Assembly: GCA_039029395.1 (NCBI GenBank)
Contig: JBCCGG010000020.1
Span: 1 to 64,000 of the forward strand
DNA: 64,000 nt
Origin: JBCCGG01 sp039029395
Lineage (GTDB): Bacteria; Pseudomonadota; Alphaproteobacteria; Kiloniellales; JAKSDN01
Direction of reading: 5' to 3'
The position numbers and the translations under genes are program-made. A model generated the notes under the pieces. It had not been told where the DNA came from and did no database searches. It saw nothing but the letters and a program-made list of their open reading frames with translations. Positions 1-8,199 of the stretch are shown one piece after another. The stretch's first letter is position 1; each line of letters starts with the position of its first letter.

Positions 1-349
1 AAGCCGCATAGAAGGAGGCATCGAAGTTGGTCGCCGAATCGAACGGAGTGTTGGAGCGGCCTTCGGAGACGCCGCTGTCCACATAGTGGTCAAGCGCCGT
101 ACGGACCGTGCCGGCCTGGATCGCGGCCGCCACGTCCGGGTTGACCGCCAGATAGTCGGCGTTGTTGAACAGCACCGTGGTGGCGCCGGTCACCGGGTCG
201 ACCGCGCCGGTCGGGTTACGGTTCTCCGCGTTACCGAACTGGATGTAGTGGTCGACGCCGCTGGCGAAGACGCCGGCGTTGACCGCCGCGAAGACATCCG
301 GATTGGTGAGGAGATAGAACTCCTCGTTGAAGCCTAGAATGGATGACAT
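1..349 (-). CDS. Repeat-containing RTX/S-layer-like protein, N-terminal part (runs off window)
   Basis: An ATG at 349 follows an AGGAG ribosome binding site, and the frame stays open to the window edge, giving 116 visible residues. Two imperfect repeats of about 37 residues are seen: one built on FYLLTNPDVFAAV...HYIQFGNAENR, the other on DYLAVNPDVAAAI...HYVDSGVSEGR. A third appears to begin at the edge (FDASFYAA). Such YLxxNPDVxxAV...HYxxxGxxEGR repeats are known at the N-termini of proteobacterial secreted proteins that often carry RTX calcium-binding or adhesin domains further on. That C-terminal part is not visible, so the final function is unknown. There is no Sec signal peptide, which fits type I secretion by a C-terminal signal (inference). 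Confidence 0.7.
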   Translation of the reverse strand, partial: MSSILGFNEEFYLLTNPDVFAAVNAGVFASGVDHYIQFGNAENRNPTGAVDPVTGATTVLFNNADYLAVNPDVAAAIQAGTVRTALDHYVDSGVSEGRSNTPFDSATNFDASFYAA

Positions 350-661
350 GGATTTCTCCTCTCGAAGCTAGAGCCTCGCGCAAAGGCAGATCGATGACCT
401 TGCCCATCGAGACAGTCGAGGTGCTTGGAACTTCTTAAGGATTATCGTTGGACCTGCCTGATCCTGGGACTATGGCAAGCCACAAAACACTGCTATGCCC
501 CCGTGGCACCATCAACTGGTCTCAGATCGGTACCATAATTGGGACTGAAAGACCATAGGCAAGTGCAGCTCTACCAACACAAAGTGTTGCTGTAGTTGAT
601 ACCCGCTTAAGTCTCCTGTCTGGCGCCCGGACGTCTGTACCGACCCTGTTTGATGCTTCGG
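350..661. other. Intergenic region upstream of the repeat protein
   Basis: About 310 bases without a supportable gene. It must hold the leftward promoter of the repeat protein and the 3' end of the amino-acid transporter transcript. I see no strong stem-loop followed by a T-run and no convincing sigma-70 hexamer pair. The open frames here are short and have no recognisable product. Confidence 0.5.
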
Positions 662-1414
662 CTAGTGGGACAGGATCTGACTCAGGAAGAGCTTTGTGCG
701 CTCGTGGCTTGGATTCTCGAAAAACTGGGCCGGCGGGTTCTTCTCGACGATCTCGCCAGCGTCCATGAAAACCACCAGGTCCGCGACCGAGCGCGCGAAA
801 CCCATCTCGTGCGTCACGCAGATCATGGTCATGCCATCGTTCGCCAGATCGACCATCACATCGAGCACCTCGGATATCATCTCGGGATCCAAGGCCGAGG
901 TCGGCTCGTCGAACAGCATCACCATGGGATTCATGCACAGCGCCCGGGCGATGGCGACACGCTGTTGCTGGCCGCCGGACAGCTGGCTGGGGTACTTGTC
1001 CGCCTGTTCGGGGATCTTCACCCGCTCTAGGTATTTCATGGCGGTCTCGCGCGCCTCGGCCTTCGAGGACTTGCGCACGAGCCGGGGCGCCAGCATGAGA
1101 TTCTTGAGGATCGTCAGATGGGGAAAGAGGTTGAAGCTCTGGAACACCATCCCGACTTCGCTTCTGACCGCGTCGATATCCTTCACCGCGCCGGTCAGCT
1201 CGTGGCCATTAACGATGATCTTGCCCGCGTCGTGCTCTTCCAGACGGTTGATGCAGCGGATCAGGGTCGATTTGCCGGAGCCGGAAGGGCCGCAGACCAC
1301 GATGCGCTCGCCTTTCCTGACCGTCAGGGTGATGTTCTTCAATGCTTGAAAGGGGCCGAAGAACTTGTCGACGTTCTCCAGCTCGATGATCACCTCCCGG
1401 CCGTCGTCGCCCAT
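662..1414 (-). CDS. Polar amino acid ABC transporter, ATP-binding protein (GlnQ/HisP type)
   Basis: This 250-residue ATPase energises uptake of a polar amino acid or similar small solute across the inner membrane. Walker A GPSGSGKST is at residues 42-50, the signature LSGGQQQR is near 146, Walker B is VMLFDEPTSALDP, and the H-loop is THEMGF. Length and motifs are typical of the GlnQ/HisP family. It is the last gene of a leftward operon, one base after the preceding permease, with GAGG about 7 bases before the ATG. Substrate specificity cannot be read from the ATPase. Confidence 0.93.
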   Translation of the reverse strand: MGDDGREVIIELENVDKFFGPFQALKNITLTVRKGERIVVCGPSGSGKSTLIRCINRLEEHDAGKIIVNGHELTGAVKDIDAVRSEVGMVFQSFNLFPHLTILKNLMLAPRLVRKSSKAEARETAMKYLERVKIPEQADKYPSQLSGGQQQRVAIARALCMNPMVMLFDEPTSALDPEMISEVLDVMVDLANDGMTMICVTHEMGFARSVADLVVFMDAGEIVEKNPPAQFFENPSHERTKLFLSQILSH

Positions 1415-1415
1415 G

Positions 1416-2111
1416 TCACACCTCGCTCCTTATGTGCCGACTCAAGCGCCGCTCGATCAAGCCGAAGGTTCTTTGAATGATCCAGGTCAGGATCAGATAG
1501 ATCACCATCAAGGAGAGGAAGACCTCGTAGGGCGCGTAGGTCTCGGCGACGATGGTCCTGGCGATCCCCATCATGTCGAGCAGCGTGATGGTGCTGGCCA
1601 GGGCGGTGCTCTTCATCAGGCTGATGACGTCGTTGCTGTAGGCCGGCAGCGCCAGGCGAATGGCGATCGGCGCCGTGATGTAGACGAAGCGCTGACGTAT
1701 CGACAGGCCAAGCGCCGCGCCCGCCTCCTTCAAGCCCCGGTCCACGCCGAGCACGCCGCCGCGCAGGATCTCCGAGACGTAAGCGCCGGTGTTGAGGGTG
1801 AGCGCGACGATCGCGCAGCCGAAGGGCTCGCGCAGGATCGGCCAGAAGACGCTTTCGCGGACAAACTCCAGCTGGGGCAGACCGTAGTAGATGATAAAGA
1901 TCTGAACCAGGATCGGCGTGCCGCGGAAGACATAGATGTAGACCATCGTCGGCACGGCGAGATACCAGCGGCCACTGATCCGCATCAAAAGCAGGACGAC
2001 GGCGAGCACTAGGCCCAAGGCGCCCGACAGGAACAGCAGCTGAAAGGTCAGACCGATGCCGCCCAGCATCTCGGGAATGCTCTCGACGATCAGGGCGATA
2101 TCGAAGCTCAC
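1416..2111 (-). CDS. Polar amino acid ABC transporter permease (HisM/GlnP type)
   Basis: A 231-residue inner-membrane permease with several hydrophobic segments and the HisMQ-family EAA loop (GLKEAGAALGLSIRQRF). I chose the GTG at 2111 (VSFDIALIVES) because it overlaps the stop of the preceding permease by four bases (GTGA), indicating translational coupling. It also gives the normal family length, whereas a longer upstream reading only runs through the other permease out of frame. It should pair with the permease at 2108-2803 as a heterodimer served by the ATPase at 662-1414. Confidence 0.9.
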   Translation of the reverse strand: MSFDIALIVESIPEMLGGIGLTFQLLFLSGALGLVLAVVLLLMRISGRWYLAVPTMVYIYVFRGTPILVQIFIIYYGLPQLEFVRESVFWPILREPFGCAIVALTLNTGAYVSEILRGGVLGVDRGLKEAGAALGLSIRQRFVYITAPIAIRLALPAYSNDVISLMKSTALASTITLLDMMGIARTIVAETYAPYEVFLSLMVIYLILTWIIQRTFGLIERRLSRHIRSEV

Positions 2112-2803
2112 CGCCCGACCTCCAGGTGCCGATTGGCGTACTTCTCCAGCACCATGACCGCGAGCGTGATGACGGTCGAGAAGCCCAGATAGATCAGGCC
2201 CACCAGGATGTACATGGTGAAGGGCTTGCCCGTGGTGCCGATCGCCTGTTCGGCGACGAAGAGGGTCTCTTGGGTGCCGATGATGGAAATCAGCGCGGTG
2301 TCCTTGATCAGGGAAAGCATGTGGTTGCCGAAGGGCGGCAGAGCGAGCCGCCACATGGCGGGTATGCGCACATAGACGAAGGTCTGAAAGTTCGAGAGTC
2401 CGAGCGCCCGGGCCGCCTCGACCTGCCCGGGTTCGACACCCAAGAAGGCGCCGCGAAAGGTCTCCGTCGCGTAGGAGCCGACGATCAGCGCAATTGCCAG
2501 GGACCCGGCCCAGAAGGGCGGCAGGTCCATGAACTTGATCTCTGGATCGAAGGCCTGGGCAATTTGGGTCAGAGTGACGGCCGAGCCGAAATAGATCAGC
2601 AGAAGGACCAGGATCTCCGGCGTGCCGCGAAAGACCACCGTGTAGGCACCGGCGATCGACTTGGCGACCCGATTGTTGGAAAGCTTCGCGGCGGCGCCGA
2701 TCAGCCCGAAGAGGACCGTCATAATCAAGGCGACGACAAAGATCTGGAGGATGACGACAGAGCCCCAGAAAAAATCGTCCCACCAGCCGCTTATGGCTTC
2801 CAA
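2108..2803 (-). CDS. Polar amino acid ABC transporter permease (HisQ/GlnP type)
   Basis: A 231-residue integral membrane protein with the family sequence VFRGTPEILVLLLIYFG after the second hydrophobic segment and an EAA loop (QVEAARALGLSNFQTF). It starts with MEAISGWW and precedes its partner permease with a four-base overlap. The gap to the upstream binding-protein gene (2804-2906) contains a GC-rich stem-loop, a common arrangement in binding-protein-dependent transporters. Same substrate as the neighbouring subunits; identity not determined. Confidence 0.91.
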   Translation of the reverse strand: MEAISGWWDDFFWGSVVILQIFVVALIMTVLFGLIGAAAKLSNNRVAKSIAGAYTVVFRGTPEILVLLLIYFGSAVTLTQIAQAFDPEIKFMDLPPFWAGSLAIALIVGSYATETFRGAFLGVEPGQVEAARALGLSNFQTFVYVRIPAMWRLALPPFGNHMLSLIKDTALISIIGTQETLFVAEQAIGTTGKPFTMYILVGLIYLGFSTVITLAVMVLEKYANRHLEVGR

Positions 2804-2852
2804 AACGGCTCACCCCGTCTCGAAATGTGTACCGAAGTAAGCAAGCAACAGC

Positions 2853-2879
2853 GGCGGGGGCAGGTTTTGCGCCCCCGCC
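2853..2879 (-). other. GC-rich stem-loop between binding-protein and permease genes
   Basis: Inverted repeat GGCGGGGGC (2853-2861) and GCCCCCGCC (2871-2879), a perfect 9-bp stem with a 9-base loop. No T-run follows on the minus strand, so it is unlikely to be a simple terminator. Its place just after the binding-protein stop suggests an mRNA-stabilising or attenuating element that keeps binding-protein levels above membrane-subunit levels (inference). Confidence 0.6.
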
Positions 2880-2906
2880 TCTCCCCTAACACGCGTAGCG
2901 TTTGCC

Positions 2907-3722
2907 CTATTCGACCGAGACCCACTGCTCGTTATGGATCGCGAAGGGGAAGTATTTCAGGGCATAGCGCTCCAGGGAGCCGTTCTGGATCAGAGTTTTC
3001 AGGGCGTCGTTCAAACGCACTTTCAACTCGTCGTTGCCCTTGCGCAGGCCGATGCCGACGCCGACCCCGAAGTACTCCTCCTCGTCGATCGCCGGGCTGA
3101 CGAACTCGTATCCCGCGCCGTCGTCCTTGCTGAGGAACTTGAGGTAGGCCTTCATGGGATTGGTCATGATGATGTCGGTGCGGCCATTGACCAGATCCAA
3201 GTAGAGGGATTCGCTCGAGTCATAGTAAATCACCTCGGCGTCCGGCAGCTTGGCCTCAAACCAGTTGGCATAGGTCGAGGCTCGCTCGAGGCCGACCTTG
3301 ACGCCGGCGAAGTTGGCCGCAATGGGGTTGCCCCCATCGTCGAAGAGATCGAGCTTGGCATCCTTCTTGCCAACCAGTCGGCCAATCGAGACCCGGTAGG
3401 GCTTGGAAAAGTCCATCTTCTCGAGACGCTTTTCCGTGATCGACATGGAGGCGATGATCAGATCGAACTTGTTCGCCAACAGCGCGGGAATCATGCCGTC
3501 CCACTTCTGGCAGACGAACTCAAGATCGGCGCCGATGATCTCGGCGACCCCCTTGGCGACGTCGACGTCGTAGCCGTCGAGATCGCAGTCGGCATTACGG
3601 AAGTTGAACGGTGCGTAGGTGCATTCCATGCCCACGCGAAGGGTCTCGGCAGAGGCGCCTTGCGGCGCCCCCAAGGTGAGCACGGCGAAGGCCGCCGCCA
3701 GCAGCGTGAATGCTCTTTTCAT
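2907..3722 (-). CDS. Amino-acid ABC transporter periplasmic substrate-binding protein (family 3)
   Basis: A 271-residue periplasmic protein that captures the substrate of the importer encoded just downstream. I chose the ATG at 3722 (MKRAFTLLAAAFAVLTLG) because a strong GAGGAGG site precedes it and it begins a classic Sec signal peptide ending near GASA. A longer frame to 3779 adds a non-secretory leader. The mature protein starts LRVGMECTYAPFNF, typical of SBP_bac_3, and contains the family patterns DLDGYDVDVAKGVAE and KWDGMIPALLANKFDLI. A cationic amino acid or an amino-acid derivative is possible; specificity is unproven. Confidence 0.92.
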   Translation of the reverse strand: MKRAFTLLAAAFAVLTLGAPQGASAETLRVGMECTYAPFNFRNADCDLDGYDVDVAKGVAEIIGADLEFVCQKWDGMIPALLANKFDLIIASMSITEKRLEKMDFSKPYRVSIGRLVGKKDAKLDLFDDGGNPIAANFAGVKVGLERASTYANWFEAKLPDAEVIYYDSSESLYLDLVNGRTDIIMTNPMKAYLKFLSKDDGAGYEFVSPAIDEEEYFGVGVGIGLRKGNDELKVRLNDALKTLIQNGSLERYALKYFPFAIHNEQWVSVE

Positions 3723-3819
3723 AATGTGCCTCCTCAGGTTTGTTTGGTTCTTGTCAGCGAAGCGTCCCTCAAATCTCATGACCCTGCTCTAGGATCGCCC
3801 CTGGATCCTCGGCCCGTAA

Positions 3820-3836
3820 ATCCTCCCAAAGGAGGA
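3820..3836 (-). repeat. Small intergenic stem-loop element, copy 1
   Basis: Reads ATCCTCCCAAAGGAGGA on the plus strand, a 6-bp stem (TCCTCC/GGAGGA) with a four-base loop. It lies just after the aminotransferase stop in the direction of transcription. On the minus strand the stem is followed only by TTTA, so terminator activity is doubtful. A near-identical copy lies at 5187-5204. Confidence 0.5.
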
Positions 3837-3849
3837 CAAAGGGGGCGCC

Positions 3850-5121
3850 TCAGCCCAGAATGGCTTCGATCTCCTCCAGGGTTCGCTCGACCTCCTCGGC
3901 CGTATTGTAGTGTACCAGCCCGATGCGAACGACGCCCTCCTCCGCGATGCCCAGCTGGGTCGCCGGCTCGAGCGCGTAGTTGTGGCCGCTCCAGACATAG
4001 ATCTCGCGTTCCCCAAGCGCGCTGGCGATCGCCTGGGGCTGGTGGCCCTCGGCGGTGAAGGAGACGGTCGGCACGCGCCGTGCCATGGCATTGGGGTTGG
4101 TGATGCCGTGCACCTTGACACCGGGCAGGGCCGAAAGGCCTTCGATCAGGCGCCGGGTGATCGGCGTCTCGTAGTCGAACATGCAGTCCATGGCGGCCCG
4201 GATTTCCTGACGCCGGCCGCTGAAGGCCTGGTGGCGGTCGCAATAGCTCGGGCCGCCCAGCTCCCGGCCGATCCAGGCAAAGTAGTCGACCGCCGCCATG
4301 GCACCGGCCATGCCTTCGTGGTTGAGGGTGCCGGTCTCGAAACGGTGGGGCAGCGCGTCGCTTGCGGTGCGCACCTTGTAGGGATCGAGCTCCGTCAAAA
4401 GCTCTTCTCGTCCCCACAGCACGCCAAGGTGCGGGCCAAAGAACTTGTAGGGCGAGCAGACCAGGAAATCGCAGTCCAGCGCCTGCACGTCGATCGCGCC
4501 GTGGGGCGCGAACTGGACGGAATCCACGTAGACCAGGGCGCCGACGCTATGGGCCTTCTCGCTCACCGTCTTAACGTCGTTGATGGTGCCGGTCAGGTTG
4601 CTCGCGTGATTTACGCAAACCAGCTTGGTGCGCTCGCTCAAAAGCCCGTCGAGCAGGCTCAGGTCGAACTCGTAGGTCTCGGTGTCGAAGGGCAGGAACT
4701 TGACCGTGAGATCCAAGTCCCGGGCGACCAGCAGCCAGGGCGCGACGTTGGCGTCGTGTTCCATGCGGGTCACGACGATCTCGTCGCCGGCCTGAAGCGT
4801 GCGCGCCAGGGAGCGGGACATCTGCATGGTCAGCGTGGTCATGTTTTGGCCGAACACGATCTCGCGGGCCGAACGGGCATTGAAGAAATCGGCCATGGCG
4901 ACATGCGCGTCGTCGAAAAGCTTGGTGGCGGCGCGAGAGCTGCGGAAGGCACCGCCCAGATTGGCGTTGGCGCCGATCAGGCAGTCGGTCACCGCATCGA
5001 CCACCGGCTGTGGCACCTGCGTGCCGCCGGGGTTGTCGAGGAAAATCGGCGCCGGGGCGCCGTCTGCGCCGGCGAGCGCCGGATAGAGCGCGCGCACCCG
5101 GGCCACGTCGAACTCTTGCAT
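3850..5121 (-). CDS. PLP-dependent aminotransferase class V / cysteine-desulfurase-like protein
   Basis: This 423-residue protein has the fold-type I class V layout: LDNPGGTQVP near the N-terminus, TRMEHDANVAPW in the middle, and VYVDSVQFAPH followed by DFLVCSPYKFFGPHLG, whose Lys should hold PLP. It matches the cysteine-desulfurase-like subgroup rather than housekeeping IscS/SufS, since no suf or isc genes are nearby. The ATG at 5121 (MQEFDVARVRALYP) is preferred over a GTG at 5148 because it matches the usual family N-terminus. It sits between a LuxR regulator and an amino-acid importer, so it probably acts on the imported compound (inference). Confidence 0.85.
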   Translation of the reverse strand: MQEFDVARVRALYPALAGADGAPAPIFLDNPGGTQVPQPVVDAVTDCLIGANANLGGAFRSSRAATKLFDDAHVAMADFFNARSAREIVFGQNMTTLTMQMSRSLARTLQAGDEIVVTRMEHDANVAPWLLVARDLDLTVKFLPFDTETYEFDLSLLDGLLSERTKLVCVNHASNLTGTINDVKTVSEKAHSVGALVYVDSVQFAPHGAIDVQALDCDFLVCSPYKFFGPHLGVLWGREELLTELDPYKVRTASDALPHRFETGTLNHEGMAGAMAAVDYFAWIGRELGGPSYCDRHQAFSGRRQEIRAAMDCMFDYETPITRRLIEGLSALPGVKVHGITNPNAMARRVPTVSFTAEGHQPQAIASALGEREIYVWSGHNYALEPATQLGIAEEGVVRIGLVHYNTAEEVERTLEEIEAILG

Positions 5122-5186
5122 TGCCACAACCCTTCTCAAGGAGACCACTTGGCGGACATGTTAGCCGGATCGAGGGCGCTTAGGAT

Positions 5187-5204
5187 ATCCTCCCAAAGAA
5201 GGAT
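5187..5204 (-). repeat. Small intergenic stem-loop element, copy 2
   Basis: ATCCTCCCAAAGAAGGAT, a stem ATCCT/AGGAT extended by one mismatch, just downstream of the LuxR-type gene stop. It shares a 17-base core with the element at 3820-3836 except for one base. The two copies are about 1.37 kb apart and sit in the same position relative to a stop codon. Confidence 0.5.
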
Positions 5205-5208
5205 CGGC

Positions 5209-6051
5209 TCACTCCGCACCGACTCGCGCAAAGCCCGGTTCGCTGCGCACGAAACCTAGGAAGCTCGAGAGCAGCTCGGCCTGGGTCGAAATGCCGAGCT
5301 TCTCGTAGGCGTGCTTGCGGTGGGTCTTCACCGTGGTCATGGAGATCTCCAACAAATCGCCGATCGACTGAGAGGAGTGGCCGCGCAGGACCAGCTGGAT
5401 GACCTGGCGCTCGCGATTGGTCAGCACCGCGGCGCCGAACTGGTCGAGCACGTCGTCGGCCCAAACATCCCGGCCGCCCGACCGGCAGCCGTAGGCGGCG
5501 CCGTGGCGCCGCCAATGATCCCTGAAGCAGGCGGCAAGCACGGGATAGACCTCCCGCAAGCGGGCCATTTTGGCCTCGTCGAAGCCGCCGTCGCTGATCG
5601 GCCGGTAAAGCGAGATTTCGCAGGTCGCGCCCTGGTCGACGCTGATCGTGATATCGACCTCTTCCTGGCCGCGCGGCCATTCAGGGGTGATGTAGCCGAT
5701 CTCCTCCTGGTCGCTCAGAATGATCTCGACCTGACGGTGGTACTCGCTCTCGAAGAAGGCATCCGGGGCCAAATCGCGAATGCGGTAGACGCCGGGCGCC
5801 ACGCCTTTCAGATGCGCCTGGTACACCGGGTTGAGCACATAGGTGTGATTGAGGTAGTTGGCGACCGCCTGCTCGGCGCCCCGGATCTTGAAGTTGTCAA
5901 ACACCAAAAGCGGCGGCGTGCGTCCCTGATAGACGAACATGGCCGCCAGGTCGCAGGCCACCAAGCGTCGCAGCCGTTCGGCCAGGAGCGCCGGAAAGCT
6001 TGGCTCGTCCAGCGCTTCTACGATCTCGCCGATTTCTCGGTACCAGCCCAT
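5209..6051 (-). CDS. LuxR-family transcriptional regulator
   Basis: A 280-residue regulator. The C-terminal 65 residues form a LuxR helix-turn-helix: LTNRERQVIQLVLRGHSSQ, then ISMTTVKTHRKHAYEKLGI. The N-terminal 190 residues have no autoinducer-domain motif I recognise, so the sensed signal is unknown. The gene precedes the aminotransferase and amino-acid importer in the same direction with a gap of about 87 bases. It is therefore a candidate local activator of that operon. Confidence 0.85.
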   Translation of the reverse strand: MGWYREIGEIVEALDEPSFPALLAERLRRLVACDLAAMFVYQGRTPPLLVFDNFKIRGAEQAVANYLNHTYVLNPVYQAHLKGVAPGVYRIRDLAPDAFFESEYHRQVEIILSDQEEIGYITPEWPRGQEEVDITISVDQGATCEISLYRPISDGGFDEAKMARLREVYPVLAACFRDHWRRHGAAYGCRSGGRDVWADDVLDQFGAAVLTNRERQVIQLVLRGHSSQSIGDLLEISMTTVKTHRKHAYEKLGISTQAELLSSFLGFVRSEPGFARVGAE

Positions 6052-6087
6052 GGGGCCCAGTTTAGGCCAATTTGGGCCGTTTGTGGA

Positions 6088-8199
6088 TTACCCCTTTGCG
6101 ACAATCAAAGCGTCGACTGCGACCGCGCCAGCAGGGCCCGCGATCAGCGGATTCACGTCGATCTCGGCGACCTCTTCGGCCAGGGCGGCACAGAGCACGG
6201 AAAAGCGCGCAATGGCCGTGACGAGCGCTGTCATGTCCGCGGGCGGCGCGCCCCGCACCCCGTCCAGCAAACGGCGCAGCTTGAGCCGCTCCAGCTGGCG
6301 CTGCGCCTCCCTGGCATCGAAGGGCGCCAAGGCGTGGACCCGGTCGTCGAGCAGCTCCACCAGCGTGCCGCCCGCGCCCAGAGAGACCACCGGCCCGAAG
6401 GCCGGGTCATTGCGAAGGCCGAGGCCGAACTCGACGCCACGGGCCACCTGGGGCTCGAGCACCACCGCCGGGCCGAGGCGCGCCGCCATATCCCGGTATG
6501 CGGCCACCAGCGCCGCCGCGTCGCCTATTCCGGCGACCACGCCGCCCACATCGGACTTGTGATGGATCCCCGGCATTGCGGTCTTGAGCACCAGGGGAAA
6601 GCCGATCGCCGCGGCCGCTGCCAGCACCGCCGTCTCGTCATGGGCCGCGCGGACCTCGACCGCCGCGACGCCGAAGTCGGCCAGCAGACAAAGGCCCTCC
6701 TGCTCGCCCAGCGTGCCGCCAGCAGCGAGGCGCGCGCGCCATGTCTCGACCACCTCCTGGGCAGGCAAGGGCGGCAGCTGGGGCGCCGGGCGGGACAGTA
6801 GCGCGTGGCGCTCGAACAGCGCCTTGACCGCGCCCAAGGCCAAATCGACCCCATTGATCACCGGTATGCCCCGGCGGTCCAGGAGATCGGTCAACCGCTC
6901 GTTCGGCAGGTCGGTGAGGTTGGTGTAGACGAAGACCGGCTTGTCGCTGTTGCGGTATGCGCCGAGCGTGCCGTCCAAATGGCCGTCCCGGGCGCCGTTC
7001 TCGTCGTCATGATAGAACTCGATGCCGAGCACGCCGGTGTTGGCGTCGCGCGAGACGATGTCGTGGCTTTGCCGGAAGGTCGGACCATAGTTTTCGTCCA
7101 TGGGTCCGGCCGCGTCCAGAGGGTTGGTGACCTCTAGGGTGTGGGGCAGCACCGCCTTGAGCGCTTCGTGGGTCGCCGGCGTAAAGTCGGCGAGCGGCAC
7201 GCCGATTGCCGCCGCCCGGTCGATCAGAAGCTCGCGGAAGCCGCCGGAATCTGTCACCGCCGCAAAGCAGTCCGCTGTGGGTTGGCGCCCCTGGGCCAAA
7301 AGATGGGCGCTTGCCAAAAGCTGATCGAGGCTATCGGCGCGCACCGCGCCGTAGTGATCCAGCAGGGCACCGAAAGCCGCATCGTCGCCAACCAGGGCGC
7401 CAGTGTGAGTCAGGGCCAGGCGGGCGCTCTCGGCCGTGCGCCCGACTTTGCAGACCACGACTGGCACATCTCGTGCGCGCGCCTTGGCGAGCGCCTCCGC
7501 GAAGCCCTCCGGGTTGCGCACCGCCTCGATGAAGAGCGTGACCACCCGGGTGGTCGGCTGCTCAAGGGCATAGTCCATATAGAGATCGACCGTCGCGCCG
7601 ATCTCCTGGCCGGCCGAGACCGCCAGATTGAAGGTGTGGCGGCTGCGTCCATAGGGCAGCAAAAAGGCGCTGCCGGAATGAGCGATGTGGCAGATGCCGC
7701 CGGCCGGCCGCGCGGGCGGCGGGTCGACGGAGATGTGGCATTTGGCATCGAAGTTAAAGTACCCCATGCCGTTGCCGCCGCACACCTTGAGACCGCTCTC
7801 CCGGGCCTTGGCGCGCAGGCGCTCGAGCAGCTTGGGCGCCGCGCTCTCGCCCTCGATCTGGCAGGGGTCGAAGATCACCGCCGCTTTGGCGCCGACTTCT
7901 ATCGCCGCGTCGAAGGCCGCTTCGATCCGCGCGCTGGCCAGGCTGAGCACGGCCAGCTCCGGTGCCTCCGGCAGCTCGTCGAGCGCGCCGTAGGCGGTCA
8001 GTCCCTGGATCTCCCGATAGCTCGGATTGACCGGGCAGACCAAGCCCTCGTAGCCGCCCTTGAGCAAGGCCTTGACCATGAGATTGCCGACCGTGCCCGG
8101 CTTGACCGAGGCGCCGACCAAGGCGACCGAGCGAGGCGCCAGCAGAGGGCGCAAGGGGTGATCCAAGGCGAGCGTGGTCGCGGGCGCGCTGTCAAGCAT
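6088..8199 (-). CDS. Acyl-CoA synthetase, NDP-forming (acetyl-CoA synthetase ADP-forming family)
   Basis: A 703-residue single-chain enzyme. The N-terminal CoA-binding Rossmann region begins PLLAPRSVALVGAS, the succinyl-CoA ligase-like middle contains VVVCKVGRTAESARLALTHTG, and the C-terminal ATP-grasp domain carries FPLVLKTAMPGIHHKSDVGG. Such proteins interconvert acyl-CoA plus NDP and phosphate with acid plus NTP, or activate carboxylic acids. The ATG at 8199 (MLDSAPATTLALD) is chosen. Upstream sequence in this frame is low-complexity and lies out of frame inside the dioxygenase gene, which it overlaps by 8 bases. It ends the seven-gene operon. The acid it activates is unknown. Confidence 0.88.
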   Translation of the reverse strand: MLDSAPATTLALDHPLRPLLAPRSVALVGASVKPGTVGNLMVKALLKGGYEGLVCPVNPSYREIQGLTAYGALDELPEAPELAVLSLASARIEAAFDAAIEVGAKAAVIFDPCQIEGESAAPKLLERLRAKARESGLKVCGGNGMGYFNFDAKCHISVDPPPARPAGGICHIAHSGSAFLLPYGRSRHTFNLAVSAGQEIGATVDLYMDYALEQPTTRVVTLFIEAVRNPEGFAEALAKARARDVPVVVCKVGRTAESARLALTHTGALVGDDAAFGALLDHYGAVRADSLDQLLASAHLLAQGRQPTADCFAAVTDSGGFRELLIDRAAAIGVPLADFTPATHEALKAVLPHTLEVTNPLDAAGPMDENYGPTFRQSHDIVSRDANTGVLGIEFYHDDENGARDGHLDGTLGAYRNSDKPVFVYTNLTDLPNERLTDLLDRRGIPVINGVDLALGAVKALFERHALLSRPAPQLPPLPAQEVVETWRARLAAGGTLGEQEGLCLLADFGVAAVEVRAAHDETAVLAAAAAIGFPLVLKTAMPGIHHKSDVGGVVAGIGDAAALVAAYRDMAARLGPAVVLEPQVARGVEFGLGLRNDPAFGPVVSLGAGGTLVELLDDRVHALAPFDAREAQRQLERLKLRRLLDGVRGAPPADMTALVTAIARFSVLCAALAEEVAEIDVNPLIAGPAGAVAVDALIVAKG

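Noticed and set aside
2853..2879. Rho-independent terminator after the amino-acid binding-protein gene
   Set aside because: There is no T-run after the stem on the transcribed strand, and the permease genes downstream need the same transcript.
3910..5259. Long open frame on the plus strand, antisense to the class V aminotransferase
   Set aside because: GC-rich DNA leaves the complementary frames open. The product has no recognisable motif, while the opposite strand encodes a clear enzyme family.
5311..6801. 496-codon plus-strand frame across the LuxR and acyl-CoA synthetase genes
   Set aside because: It spans two well-supported opposite-strand genes, and its Asp/Arg/His/Gly-rich composition is typical of a shadow frame.
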